A DNA stretch of 64,000 nt from Hemicordylus capensis. Lineage: Eukaryota > Chordata > Lepidosauria > Squamata > Cordylidae. Positions 1-10,737 of this stretch are shown here, in pieces. The translations under genes and the position numbers were made by a program. Position 1 is the first letter of the stretch; every line of letters begins with the position of its first letter. Below the pieces are notes generated by a model that saw only the letters and a list, made by a program, of their open reading frames with translations, was not told the origin of the DNA and made no database searches. The stretch covers positions 84,106,294-84,170,293 of the forward strand of contig NC_069662.1 of assembly GCF_027244095.1 (NCBI RefSeq), written 5' to 3'.

Positions 1-41
1 CCCTGGTCAAATAGCCTGGTCAGTAATCCTTCCAAAAAACA

Positions 42-402
42 CTGTAAGTTAAGTTAACAGAAGAACAGCCCTGCTGGATCAGGCCCAAGGCCCATCTAGT
101 CCAGCATCTTGTTTCACACAGTGGCCCACCATTTGCCGCTGGAAGCCTACAGGCAGGAATTGAGGGCATGCCCTCTCTCCTGCTGTTACTCCCCTGCAAC
201 TGGTACTCAGAGGCATCCTGCCTTTGAGGCTGGAGATGGCCTAGATCCCTCCAATTAGTAGCCGATGATAGACCTCTCCTCCATGAAGTTATCCAAACCC
301 CTCTTAAAGCCATCCAGGCTGTTGGCTGTCACCACTTCTCGTGGCAGAGAATTCCACAAGTTGATTCTGCATTGTGTGAAAAGTTGGTAGGTACTATTAG
401 CT
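42..402 (-). mobile_element. CR1 LINE 3' end fragment
   Basis: On the minus strand this matches the 3' region of the CR1 element at 29.9-34.7 kb. Both share the stretch around CTGGATCAGGCC and CCATCTAGTCCAGCATC, followed by the string around GAATTCCACAAG. It is a 5'-truncated, non-coding relic. A small open frame on the minus strand here is chance. The right end gives way near 402 to an L2-type tail. Family assignment is from internal comparison within the window. Confidence 0.75.
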
Positions 403-640
403 ACCCCTGCTAACTGGGCAAAGAGGCACCTTTTTAATGAGGTGATTCTCTTTATTTAGCAGGGGGAGAGTAAATGGCCCTATCCACCCCCAACACAGTA
501 CCTCCAGTGATTGTTGCTGGTGTCTATCATGTTTTGGTTTTTTTAGATTGTGAGCACTTTGGGGACAGGGATCCATTTTATTAGTTTGTTATATAAATAT
601 TTGTTGTTGTTGTTGTTGTATTATTGCCATATTGTGGATG
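403..640 (+). mobile_element. L2-type LINE 3' tail (or SINE using that tail)
   Basis: The sequence runs from GCTAACTGGGCAAAGAGGCA through AGATTGTGAGCACTTTGGGG to a (TTG)n end. A second copy lies at 29986-30284 and a fragment at 37795-37945. The AGATTGTGAGC...GGGGACAGGGA string resembles the classic L2/MIR 3' end. No coding part is visible, so it may be a LINE tail or a short element mobilised by an L2-type LINE. Confidence 0.6.
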
Positions 641-923
641 AGGGGGTGCTAAGGAAGAGAGAGAAAAGTGTGCCCGAGAACAAACTAAATGTTACCCTTT
701 AGCCATGAGTAACACAGTGCCCTGCTGGTCACTTTCCTTTGGAAAACACCCATTGAATGGACCACTTTGAAATAGAAAAAGAGTGGCAGGGTGAGGGAGT
801 GCTTAATCCTTCTTCTGCTAATCACTTCCTCCCACCCCGTAAACTCCCCACCACCACCAGCAAGCTGCCTTTAACACTGCAAAGTTACAGGCCCATGTTT
901 GCACAGTAAACATGGGTCTAGAG

Positions 924-1059
924 CAGGGGTGAGTAAACTTGGCCTTCCAGCTGTTGTTGAATTACAATTGCCATCATTCCCAGCCACAATAAATTGTAAC
1001 TTGGAATGGTGGGAATTGTAGTTCAACAACAGCGGGAGGGCCAGGTTTGCCCACCCCTG
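924..1059. mobile_element. hAT-type palindromic MITE
   Basis: A 136-bp near-palindrome starting CAGGGGTGAGTAAACTTGGCC and ending GGCCAGGTTTGCCCACCCCTG, with an internal ATTCCCA/TGGGAAT core. The flanks GTCTAGAG and CTCTAGAA match at 6 of 8 positions, consistent with an eroded 8-bp hAT target duplication. Non-coding. Confidence 0.7.
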
Positions 1060-1630
1060 CTCTAGAACATTGGCTGGGGAGGGTAAAAGTGGCCACGGGG
1101 GAAGTTTCAAGGGGTAGCAGGCTGGCAGTGAGGTTTAAGCACTCCCTTGCCCTACCACTCGTTCTCCACTTCAAAATAGTCCATTCTGTGTATGTTTTCC
1201 AAAGAGAAGAGACTATCAAGGCACAGTAACACAAGTATTATGTAATATATTTGAACCAAGCATTTCCTGGTTCATGGCTGATTCATACTTTATATTTTGA
1301 ACTACTCAAATTTAAATAATCAAACCTGTAGTACACTCTACAATTATGAATGGCACGGATATGTTTAATTAACCAGATTTCCCTATGGAGGCAGCTGGTA
1401 TAAGTGGAAAGGATCAAGCTTCCATTTCCCTGTTTATAACAGGAAAACCTAGACGTTTAAATGTGCCTGCATCACTCACAATAGACAGTGCTGCACATTA
1501 CTCCCCCCCCCCATTTAAACCTGGGTACTTTTTGTACTAAAATTCAAAAAGCAAGATACAATCTGACTGGCGTGTGTGTGTGTGTACATACACTTATGAA
1601 TATGTATATTACCATGTTTGAAATATATTA

Positions 1631-1671
<41 letters not shown>

Positions 1672-2744
1672 GTCTAGGCAGAGTGTAGCTGGATTTGGTT
1701 TGGTAGCATAAAGAATGCACCAATTACTCATTTTTCTATTGATCCATAAAACATTTCTTTCTCTCTATGATTATATTTTTAACAAGGCACAGGTGCATGT
1801 TCTACCAATTAGCTGGCCCAAAGGGATTTGACTCTTTAATCAAATGCTGTTATTTGATATGCCTTGCTAGAGAATAACATATGGATAACATAAGTGGATA
1901 CACAGGGGAAAGGGGTTGGAGGATGATGATTCTACAGTTCAACTAAGTAGCAAATTTCCATGACCCTAATGAAGAAAGATAGTCCTTGACCCAACAGTCT
2001 CCAAGCTGGTTTTCTACTTCAAAAATGTTATTAAATATTAATTGCAATGGGAGAGAATGGGTCAAAAGGAAAGTAATGAGATATTTGGCCTTGAATAACA
2101 TAGTCGTTGCTTTTAATTAGACCTTAATCATGAGCACAAGTTTCTTATTAGTTTGGTGTGTAGCCTCTGAGATAGTTTGATAAATTTGGTCCGAAACATA
2201 AGGCATATATACAATATAATTTGAAAGAAGTCTGGGAGCATTTCCTGGTGGTCAACAGTGGGACTAGCATCAGAGGTTGGCATCATTGGGCACTGGCCTC
2301 GGCCCATGGTTTAGCAGGAGGCCCACTGCCAATTCTGGGAGCCCCCATCCCTGTTATCCCCTGCCCTCTTTGAGTGGGGAGCAGAGACAGGAGCAAAGAG
2401 CAGGAGGGGCAGTAGCCTGCTTTCGCCCTTCCCTCTGGGCAGGCTTGTAGGTGGGGCCCAGAGGGAAGAGGGCAGGTGATTGGTTAGTGAAAAGGAAGTG
2501 GGCCTACTTTGGGAGGGTCAGTTGCCATGAGTTTCCCAAGTGTATGCTGGAATGCGTGGTTATGTAAGGAAATGAGGAACTCTTTGTTAGAGGTCCCTAG
2601 CCTTTATTCAGTGCTACAATTACCAGAGTCCCTGGTTGGGATTTATTACAACTAAATAGATTTTAACTGTTTAAAATGTGTAGAGTAGACACACACATAA
2701 TTTGCAAAGAAGTGCCCGCATGTGCTAATGAACAAGCAGGCATC
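1060..2744. other. Unassigned stretch with one (ATT)n microsatellite
   Basis: A perfect (ATT)n tract lies at about 1628-1671. The segment 2230-2560 is GC-richer than its surroundings but has no frame or repeat I recognise. I see no gene or further element. Confidence 0.6.
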
Positions 2745-3250
2745 ACCTTATAGTCAGCCAGGAGTGTAGGGAGGCTGGTGGCGGCCCATGAGTGGCCGCT
2801 GCAGTGGCCTCCTGGCCTCACCCCCACATCTGATGTAAGACACAGGGGGCAGCTAGCTACGCCTCCACTTCTGACATCAGATGCGAGGGCATGGTCTCCC
2901 TCCCAAATGGGGCCCCATGGCCTGATTTGCGAGATCGGCCTGCGTTGCACTGAGCAGCGCGGGCCAGAGTGACTCTCCCTGCCTTAAAGGCAGGGAGAGC
3001 CGTTCCAGCCACGCTGCCCCTGCAGTGTGGGCCAATCTCCCTCCTAAACAGGACCCGTGTGGCCCCATCTGAGAGGGAGATAGATCGGTCCTGCTTCACT
3101 GGCAACGAGACCAGGAGCAGCTCTCCCTGCCTTTAAGGCAGGGATAGTCACTCCAGCTGTGCTACCAACACAGTGTGGGCCGATTTCAGTGTAGGGTAGA
3201 CACACGGGCCGGAGCGACTCTCCCTGCTGCTTGGCAACTCGTCATGCCAT
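2745..3250. repeat. Unclassified GC-rich repeat with a duplicated hairpin
   Basis: Two related blocks follow each other about 145 bp apart. Each carries a near-perfect hairpin. The first has stems CTCTCCCTGCCTT (2973-2985) and AAGGCAGGGAGAG (2987-2999). The second is around 3121-3146 (CTCTCCCTGCCTT then AAGGCAGGGATAG). Each hairpin is followed by a CAGTGTGGGCC string, and the start of a third block appears near 3210. Coding is unlikely, as frames on both strands are short. The family is unknown to me. Confidence 0.55.
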
Positions 3251-4429
3251 CCTTCTGCTCCTAGCTGTCACACTAAAACAAAAAGCCCATTCTCTTGCCT
3301 CTTCCTCTGTGATGTGATTTGTGATTGGTTGGAGGAGAATCGTGGAGCAAGTAGGTGGGAATGCACAGGAAAAGGTCTTCCCGGGAGTGTGGGGAGGAGC
3401 TGATGGCTATGTGAACTGTCAATTTATTCCCCCAATTAAACATCTTGCGACTCTGCCGTGAAGCAGATTCGCTCTTCAGATACACATGAAGTCATGTGTG
3501 AATAACTCCTAGGCAAGGACATGACAGTGTATATTGGTAAATTGTGGTCTGGTGAAATCAGTCACTGTTGATCAACATGTCTGAAACTTCCATGTGTCAT
3601 AATGAAATGGCCTTCACCAGATTACTTACAAGGAAAATCTAGCCATTCAAAGTAGTTGGTTGAAAGCATTTTCAGGACTTGCAGGGTTTTAGCACACATC
3701 AATCAGAGGCACTGACAGTACCACATAACTGTCATCTATGACGTCAACTTTCAGCCCCCAAATAATCCAAACGTTGGTTACCCTGTGCCTCTTAATCAGT
3801 GAATTGAATCAGATAAGTATAAAATGTTTGCATGGAATAGGAACTACAAAGGGAATGGGATCAGATTAAACCTAGAGGCTTAATACTTTGATATGCTGAG
3901 CATTCCACACCTTGTAACTTAATCATTGAGCCCTAATGCCAGGTGTGAAATTGGGGAAGAGGAAATGGCTTCATTGTAATAACACAGGATTTCATCTGGA
4001 ACACAAAGAAAAATGGGGGTTTATTTTTCCATCCTCTAGTAAAATTGGCACTGGCTCTTTCTCACATGAAATGCATTTTTTTCTCCCTACCTCCATTCTC
4101 AGCTGGCTAGTTTGATCTTGTTTTACAGAAATCCTTCTTTCAGGATAGTTTCCAAGTTCTCATAGCTCTCTCTGCCATAGCTCACAGGTTAGTTATGATT
4201 TGAATTGACTTTTCAAGGCTACACATCATTCTAAAGCACTTTTACAGATTTTTGAGTATGGATGTAATATTTCTTATTGTGTTTGGCCCTATATTTAAGA
4301 GATCCCTTAAGCAAAGGATCAGTGGCCAGGCAGATTTGTTAGATGAACCTTTTTCAGAGTGTTAGAGGTGGTATGACAGAGGCACAGTTGCCTTGTATAT
4401 TCATCTCACTATGTCATCAGGTTAAAAAA
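3251..4429. other. Unassigned AT-rich stretch
   Basis: No open frame above about 70 codons, no recognisable repeat and no RNA gene found. Confidence 0.6.
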
Positions 4430-5010
4430 AGTTTATTTGATATGGACGGTTTTTAAAATACAAAGTAGCTTACTGTTAAAAACACAAAATAAACTCTACA
4501 ATTAACACAAGCAGCTGAAAATGAAAACCTTTAAAATAGAGTTGCCATGCCCCCCGGAATTTCAGGTTTCACCTGGATCTTAAGCATCTCTTCCAGATTG
4601 TTTAGTCTACCCAGATTTGCCCAGATTTCAGCTTTCATTTAAGTGGAGTTATGGAGCAAAATGTGCAGTCACTATTCTGCTCAAAAATAATTTTCAAGCC
4701 AATTTACATCTTATGCAAATTAGGCACCTGGATTTGGAAAGCCAGACTATGCCATGCCTTTTAAACCCTACTTTAAAAGGCATGGGAGAACTTAAAAACT
4801 CTTTGCCTGCCACTGAAAAGATAATAGCGTAGATACCACACCAGCCTCTCAGCAGATGAAGTTCTATAAATCAAAATCAAAATAGCTGGTTCTTTAGTTA
4901 CTACCCACTTCACCTCAGACTCTGGGGGTACTCAGAGGAGTCCTCTGAAGGTGATCGTAGAGGTATGGGCAGGTTAATATGGGTGCAGATGTTCCAAATA
5001 ATTCTGCAAA
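4430..5010 (-). mobile_element. Possible decayed L2/CR1-group LINE relic
   Basis: The edges resemble the minus-strand L2-type remains at 59600-59790: an A-rich run of the type TAAAAACACAAAATAAA, then a block ending in a string close to GGTACTCAGAGGAGTCCTCTGAAG. The middle (about 4540-4840) does not fit and may be a separate insertion. The call is tentative. Confidence 0.3.
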
Positions 5011-6465
5011 CTGCAGTTTGGTGAGCGTCTGGGAAATGTTTGTTTGCCATCTCTGGCCTCTTCCCTTCACAATTTCCAAGGTTTTTCTGGAAGAGGGAAT
5101 TAATGTTAAACCAGGTTAGATCTGCAGAACAAATGTATCTTCAGAGTCTCAAAAATTGGCCTTTTTCACATAAAGTTTTTTTTAAAAAGGCCATAATGAG
5201 GCTGTTCTGGGCTTGGCTGCCCGTGAGATCCACGGAGCCAAACCTAGTACCAAAGCCTGGCTCTTAGCCCAGGATAAGGGCACAAGCACACCCTTAACCT
5301 GGCTGCCAGGATCCTGTGTCAGCATGGGCTGCTTGCAGTTCATGCTGACAGAGACGGGAGCCTAGAGTGACTGCCCCCTGGAGGAATCCCCCAGTGCACC
5401 GCTTTCAGAGCATGGTGCACTGTGGTATAGTGGGAGGCCAGGACAATAAGTCTCGGCCTCAGAGCGATCTGACCTGCTCCGCGCTGCATGGAACAGCACT
5501 GATTGTGTGGGACCACACTCTCCGCTGCCAGCAAATACAGCATGGTCATCTGGTGGGAAGGCAAGGTTTGTGAAGCCTTTCTCCTGCCCGCCCACTGGCC
5601 TGGTCGGTCATGTGACTGGCCCCAGTGAGTAACTTATGGAAGTGCTCCTTGATTGGGAATCCTATAATAAGAACAAGAGGATGGCAAGTCTTGGACTGAA
5701 TGTTGAAAACAGTCCTTAGAATAGGTCACTGTTTGTTCTAAATATGCAGAAAGAGTTAATCTTTAGGGATCCTCATAGAGTGCTTTGGGGTTACCAAGAG
5801 ATGATGAAATTTAATTCTCTGTATATTTTTTTTAATTAGCTTTGTTTTGACTTCTAAAAGAAAGCTGCTATAAACTAGGAGCCCAGTCATGTTGAGGCCT
5901 GCATAGTAACTTCTGGCAAAGTTCCTTCTTTAGAAATTTAATCCCACACTTTGTGCTGTACCTGACAAAGAAAGGAGAAGTCCCCTTAGCTTCATTCCCA
6001 CTCTCTGCAAAAATGACATAGCTTTTGAGTAAAAAAAATGAAGAGTTCTGAGCGTTGTTGATTAAATGTGAACAGTTTTACCCTCAGATTGCACAGATGT
6101 AGCAATAAATCCAGGCTGTCTTACAAATACCAGGAGGAAAATTTTTGTTATAATGCATAGCCCTCACATCTTATAGAACAAGACAAATGGCAAACCAAAC
6201 ATTACATTAAAGTTATTACCTATTTAATTAGGCACTCACTTTCATGTGAATGGAACTAGAAGTAGAATGCCTGAGGATAGGCCATGGAATGAGGTAAAGA
6301 CTAAACTTTCTTTACATGCTCTACCTAATATAATGTAGCTGCTCTTACATAGAGGAGGAGGAGGAGGAATCATTCAGATACTTATCATGCCAATGTTTCA
6401 TTTAAAAAAGAAACCACATCTGTGTCATACACTGTCTTGAACTAACAGTACATTCCATAGCTTAG
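5011..6465. other. Unassigned stretch, partly GC-rich
   Basis: The part from 5185 to 5640 is GC-richer and begins with GAGGCTGTTCTGGGC, which loosely resembles the MITE ends seen at 33.8-37.3 kb. No matching far end was found. The rest is AT-rich with no gene or repeat I can name. Confidence 0.5.
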
Positions 6466-6665
6466 GAACATAGACAGCTGCCTTCTACTAAGTCAGACCA
6501 TTGGTTCATCTAGCTCAGTATTGTCTGCACAATCTGGCAGCAGCTTCTCCAAGGCTGCAGGCAGGAATCTTTCTCAGCCCTATCTTGGAGATGCCAGGGA
6601 GGGAACTTGGAACCTTCTGCATGCAAGCATACAGATGCTCTTCCCCATCTCCTGAGGAGAATTTC
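6466..6665 (-). mobile_element. tRNA-headed SINE, reverse orientation
   Basis: Shares GAACATAG, GTCAGACCATTGGT, CTAGCTCAGTATTGTCT and GGGAGGGAACTTG with the copies at 25.3, 45.6 and 60.2 kb. The right end (CTGCATGCAAGCATACAGATG) is the anticodon-loop part of a tRNA-like head, read in reverse. The nearest tRNA likeness is alanine, by eye. A 182-codon open frame starting inside it is not a gene. Confidence 0.8.
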
Positions 6666-7989
6666 TTACAGTGCTCACACATGCAGTCTACAGTGCTCAC
6701 ACATGTAGTCACACATGTAGCTGTGCTTTTTGTACCCAGATCCACATGGGAAAGTTGTAACAGACAAGATACGAGTGTTCACACAAGCACCTCATGCAAG
6801 GCTGCCATCAGTTTGCCATGTATGCATTTCCAGGGAAGGGATGGTTTCACACATGATGACAACCTCCATGCAATCACTGTGGGAAAAGACAGGGGTGCTC
6901 ATGGCTGGGCCTCACCTGCATGGGGTGCTCTTGGCACGAACCAGTACTTCTTCATAGATGCTATTTGTGTGGCCACAACAGCTTCCATGATGGCACCAAC
7001 ACAAAGAAGTGGAGATCACAGGCTTATAGGAAGTGCCAGAGGGAGGTGAGGAGGAACATACACCACTCCAGACAAGCAATTTACTGCCCACCCCACCGCC
7101 ATTGTAGAAGATTACTGGAAGAAAAGGCCCTTTTCATATAGAGTGCTTTTCTTTTTAATGATCAGGCAACATAGCTCAAGCCCTCCGCCACACCCCATTA
7201 ATTCAGATCCATTTATGTTTAGGATGAGAGTCTTGTGTGGAAAATGCTGTTATTTCTCTTTCAGAAATCTGGCTCGTGGGACAAAGGTATAAGTGATTAC
7301 ACAGGAAGCTTACTTTAACTGACAAACAAGAGTTGGATATTTATTGCTAATGAAACATAGGCTAAGAAAACAATATACTAACTGTCCCTTATGCAGTGAG
7401 AGGGAGAACTTCTCAGTTTGAATTCAGGACAGCACATAAGAAGGCTAAACTGAAACGTAGACTACCCCCAAGCCTGAACACAGACACATACACATGGACA
7501 AGCATGCCCTGGACCAGAACAGAGACAATGTCTATGGGAAATGTTGTCAGTGTCTATGCATGTTGTCAATTTCTGTGCCCCTCCAAGATTCCACCCTTGT
7601 GCCACCACTACACTGTCTGCTTGCATAAAGCACTTATGAGATCACATTAGTTCACACAAAGAGTGCCTCCAGGTGAATGTGGAACAACTGTAAGACCTGC
7701 AGAGCTGATCATGTGTAGATCATGAGATACAGGCCTAATGAATTATCCTGGTTAATGCAGACAGGACCTGACTAGACAGGAAGGCCACAGACCTTTTTTC
7801 TTGCTTGACACAGGGACATGGCAACTTGCAGTTTACCCTTGTAGAATCTCATGAGCTGAGTCTTATACCAATCTGGGCCAGAGCTTATGATTCTCCAAGA
7901 CAAAATTCAGCAGCATTGTTAGAAAAGGAAAAGGTTTATTTGAGGAAAGTAGAATGTAAATCCAAGCATTTTTTGTTTGTTTGTTTATT
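6666..7989. other. Unassigned stretch
   Basis: A short direct repeat of CTCACACATG and ACACATGTAG lies near 6675-6720. Otherwise I see no gene, RNA or element. Confidence 0.55.
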
Positions 7990-8105
7990 TATTTGATTTC
8001 TATACCACCCAACCAAAAATGGCTCAGGGCGGTTTACATAGAGAAATAATAAATAAATAAGATAAGTTGGATCCCTGTCTCCAAAGGGCTCACAGTCTAA
8101 AATTC
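7990..8105 (-). mobile_element. L2-type LINE 3' tail
   Basis: In reverse this reads as the L2-type tail seen at 30.1 kb: the sense strand has TTTTAGACTGTGAGCCCTTT, then GCCCTGAGCCATTTTTGG and GGTATAGAAATC. On the plus strand it is visible as TATACCACCCAACC near 8000 and CAAAGGGCTCACAGTCTAAA near 8083. Short and non-coding. Confidence 0.7.
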
Positions 8106-9242
8106 CATAGCCTAATTCTCTCTCACTGAGATGGGAAACAGTATAATTTCAAACTGGAGGTGGAAACAGTATGCTCTTTCATCCAAAATAAAAACCCTGT
8201 GCATAGAAAACTAGCATGGAGGAGGAAAAACTAGACTAGACCCTTCTCTCTCACAACTTATTTTCAGTGAGAACTATTGGATATGTGAGAAGAGTAGCAC
8301 ATACCAGACTTTGAACTCAACTGTTTATTGCTTATGACTACTGGAGAGGCCCAGGGCAAGAGAGGGGGTGGGGGAGTGGAGAAATAGCAAGTACAATTTA
8401 CCTGAGCTGTGGTGGTTGCTGGTTCATCAGAGCCTAGGACTATTCAGGCCCCTGAGGAGATCATACAGGCTCAGCCACTCAACAGACCTCTGTGGGAAAA
8501 GTGAAATTGTTACTTGTACATTTCTCTCAATGTCTGTCTCATCTAAAGGTCTTCTGGGCTTGCCTCTGAAAGGAAACGTACGGAACAAGTACTAGGATTA
8601 TAGCTCCATTGCAACTTCATAATCAGACATATGCAACACAAATCTTGTTGACATTGGGCATATTCAGTCATGACTAAGCACTGTCGAAATCAATGAGACC
8701 AGTTACTCATAACTAACTGAAGTCCCATTAATTTTAATGAGACATCATTCATGACCAGCTTAATCTGGATGTTGCCCATTGTTCAAATTGTGTTTACAAC
8801 TAAAACTGCATGTATTTAGGGGCAGTTTCCCACCCCCACTGAATGCTAGGAAAGAATAGAGTTGGGAAGGACAGGGGGGAAATGAGGCACAGTAAGCAAA
8901 TCATTCTATATAAAAGTGAACTCTTCAGAAGTACTTGCATTATTATGTGAATGTATACTCACTAATTCCTAAAACAACACTCAGTGTTTGATTTACAGTG
9001 CACGCACTCTGGTTGGCTTTTATAAGGCATGCTGGACCTTTTGTTGTGTGTACTCTAAATTCAAGGTCCAAGCAGAGTAAATAATAAAACCTGCAGATTA
9101 AAAGGAAATCTGAACACTTTGCTCTGCAGAGCCAGTAGATATTAGGCACACCTTTTCCTCTTAATATCATGTAGAACATTTGGAAAGCTTCAGCATGTCT
9201 TCATTTAGCCATAATATCCTGCAGACATTATTTTAATCATTT
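8106..9242. other. Unassigned stretch
   Basis: No coding frame, RNA gene or repeat that I recognise. It ends at the left copy of the BovB target duplication. Confidence 0.6.
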
Positions 9243-9254
9243 ATTTTTCAGTCA

Positions 9255-10392
9255 TTTCAATCATTGAGAAAGTCAAAGAATACCAGAAAGAAGTCAATAT
9301 GTACTTTATTGACTATAGAAAAGCCTTCGATTGCATCCACCATGTCAAGTTGTAGAATATCCTCAGGAAAATGGATGTCACAGAACATCTCATTGTTCTC
9401 ATGAGAAACCTATGCACAGGGCAGGAAGCCACAGTCCAGATGGAACATGATGAAACAGAGTGGTTCCAGATCGGCAAAGGAGTAAAACAAGACTGTATAC
9501 TTTCTCCTTCTTTATTCAGTTTATATGCTGAACATACCTGTATACTGAGAGAAGCTGGATTGGAAGAAGATGAGCGTGGTTTTAAAGTTGGAGAAAGAAA
9601 CATCAATAACCTGTGCTATGCTGATGACACCACTCTGATAGCTGAGAATGAAAATGATCTGAAAGTTCTAGTAATGAAAGTCAATGAGCACAGTGAAAAA
9701 ATGGGACTACAACGAAATGTAAAGACGACGAAATTAATGACAATGGGTACAGCAACCAGCCTCAGTACTGACAATGAAGACATTGAAGTGGTGGATAGCT
9801 TCTACCTTTTAGGATCGACCATCAGCAGTCAAGGATCCAGCAGTCAAGAAATATGCCGCAGACTAGCACTTGATAGGGTTGCAATGAAGGCCTTGGAAAG
9901 GATATTTAGATGTCGTGACGTGTCTACACCTACAAAGATTAGAATCGTTTGGACAATGGTTTTCCCCGTGACACTCTATGGATGCGAAAGCAGGACTTTG
10001 AAGAAGCAAGATAGAAAAAGCATTGACGTTTTTGAACTTTGGTGTTGGAAAAGACTTTTGAGGATACCATGAACAGCTAGGAAAACAAACAAATGGATCA
10101 TAGAACAAATCAATCCAGAATTTTCACTCGAGGGCAAATGTCCAGGCTCAAACTATCATACTTTGGACACATCATGCGAAGATCCAGCTCTCTTGAGAAG
10201 TCCATAATGCTGGGGAAAGTGGAAGAGAAGAAGAGGACGATCAGCAGCAAGATGGATGGACTTGATTATGACAGCAATAAATGCACGACTGAGAGACTTT
10301 AAAGGTCAAGCTGAGGACAGATCATCCTGGAAAGAATCTATCTATGTGGTCGCTAAGAGTTGACAATGACTTGGCACTTAATCAATCAATCA
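9255..10392 (+). mobile_element. BovB-type RTE LINE, 5'-truncated copy
   Basis: Translated pieces give the C-terminal half of an RTE/BovB ORF2. In order they are FIDYRKAFDCIHH near 9310, GVKQDCILSPSLFSLYAE at 9480-9535, the catalytic block NNLCYADDTTLIAE near 9608, LLGSTISSQGSS near 9810, LYGCESRTLKK near 9975, FELWCWKRLLRIP to 10071, then a degraded LSYFGHIMRRSSSLEKSIMLGK tail. RTE proteins combine an APE endonuclease and a reverse transcriptase; the endonuclease and early reverse transcriptase are missing here. The frame is open from 9371 to 10072, then shifts and carries stops. The 3' end is (ATCA)n. A perfect 12-bp duplication ATTTTTCAGTCA flanks it at 9243-9254 and 10393-10404, so it is a complete 5'-truncated insertion. 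GVKQD is likely a change from the usual GVRQG. Confidence 0.93.
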
Positions 10393-10409
10393 ATTTTTCA
10401 GTCACTTTT

Positions 10410-10735
10410 CCACTCAACAGTGTGTAAAAAATTATAAAAGCATAAAAACAATTAAAACTGCTTTCAAACCCTCAATCAATATAATGTCAGAACAGCTGAA
10501 TCTAAAAGACAACAGTAAGACCCCACAGAAGCAGCACAATACTTGAATGTAGCCTAGCAAATGCTTGAGAAAACAGAACTTTATTTAGTGGGTAGCGGAA
10601 TACATTTGGGTAGAGGACCACCTTAAGCTATCTAGGCAGGAGTGGGTGCCACAAATGAAAAGGCTCTGCTGTGAGCCTTCTGTGATCTTACCTGAGTAAT
10701 GGGCAGAATAACTGGGAGAGCCACTCTTTAAAAAT
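10410..10735 (-). mobile_element. Possible decayed L2-type LINE relic
   Basis: An A-rich start (CATAAAAACAATTAAAACTG) followed by text like GCCACAAATGAAAAGGCTC resembles the minus-strand L2-type relics at 22.1 and 59.6 kb. No frame survives. Low confidence. Confidence 0.35.
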
Positions 10736-10737
10736 AA

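Noticed and set aside
6501-7049. 182-codon plus-strand frame
   Set aside because: It starts inside a reversed tRNA-headed SINE and shows no domain.
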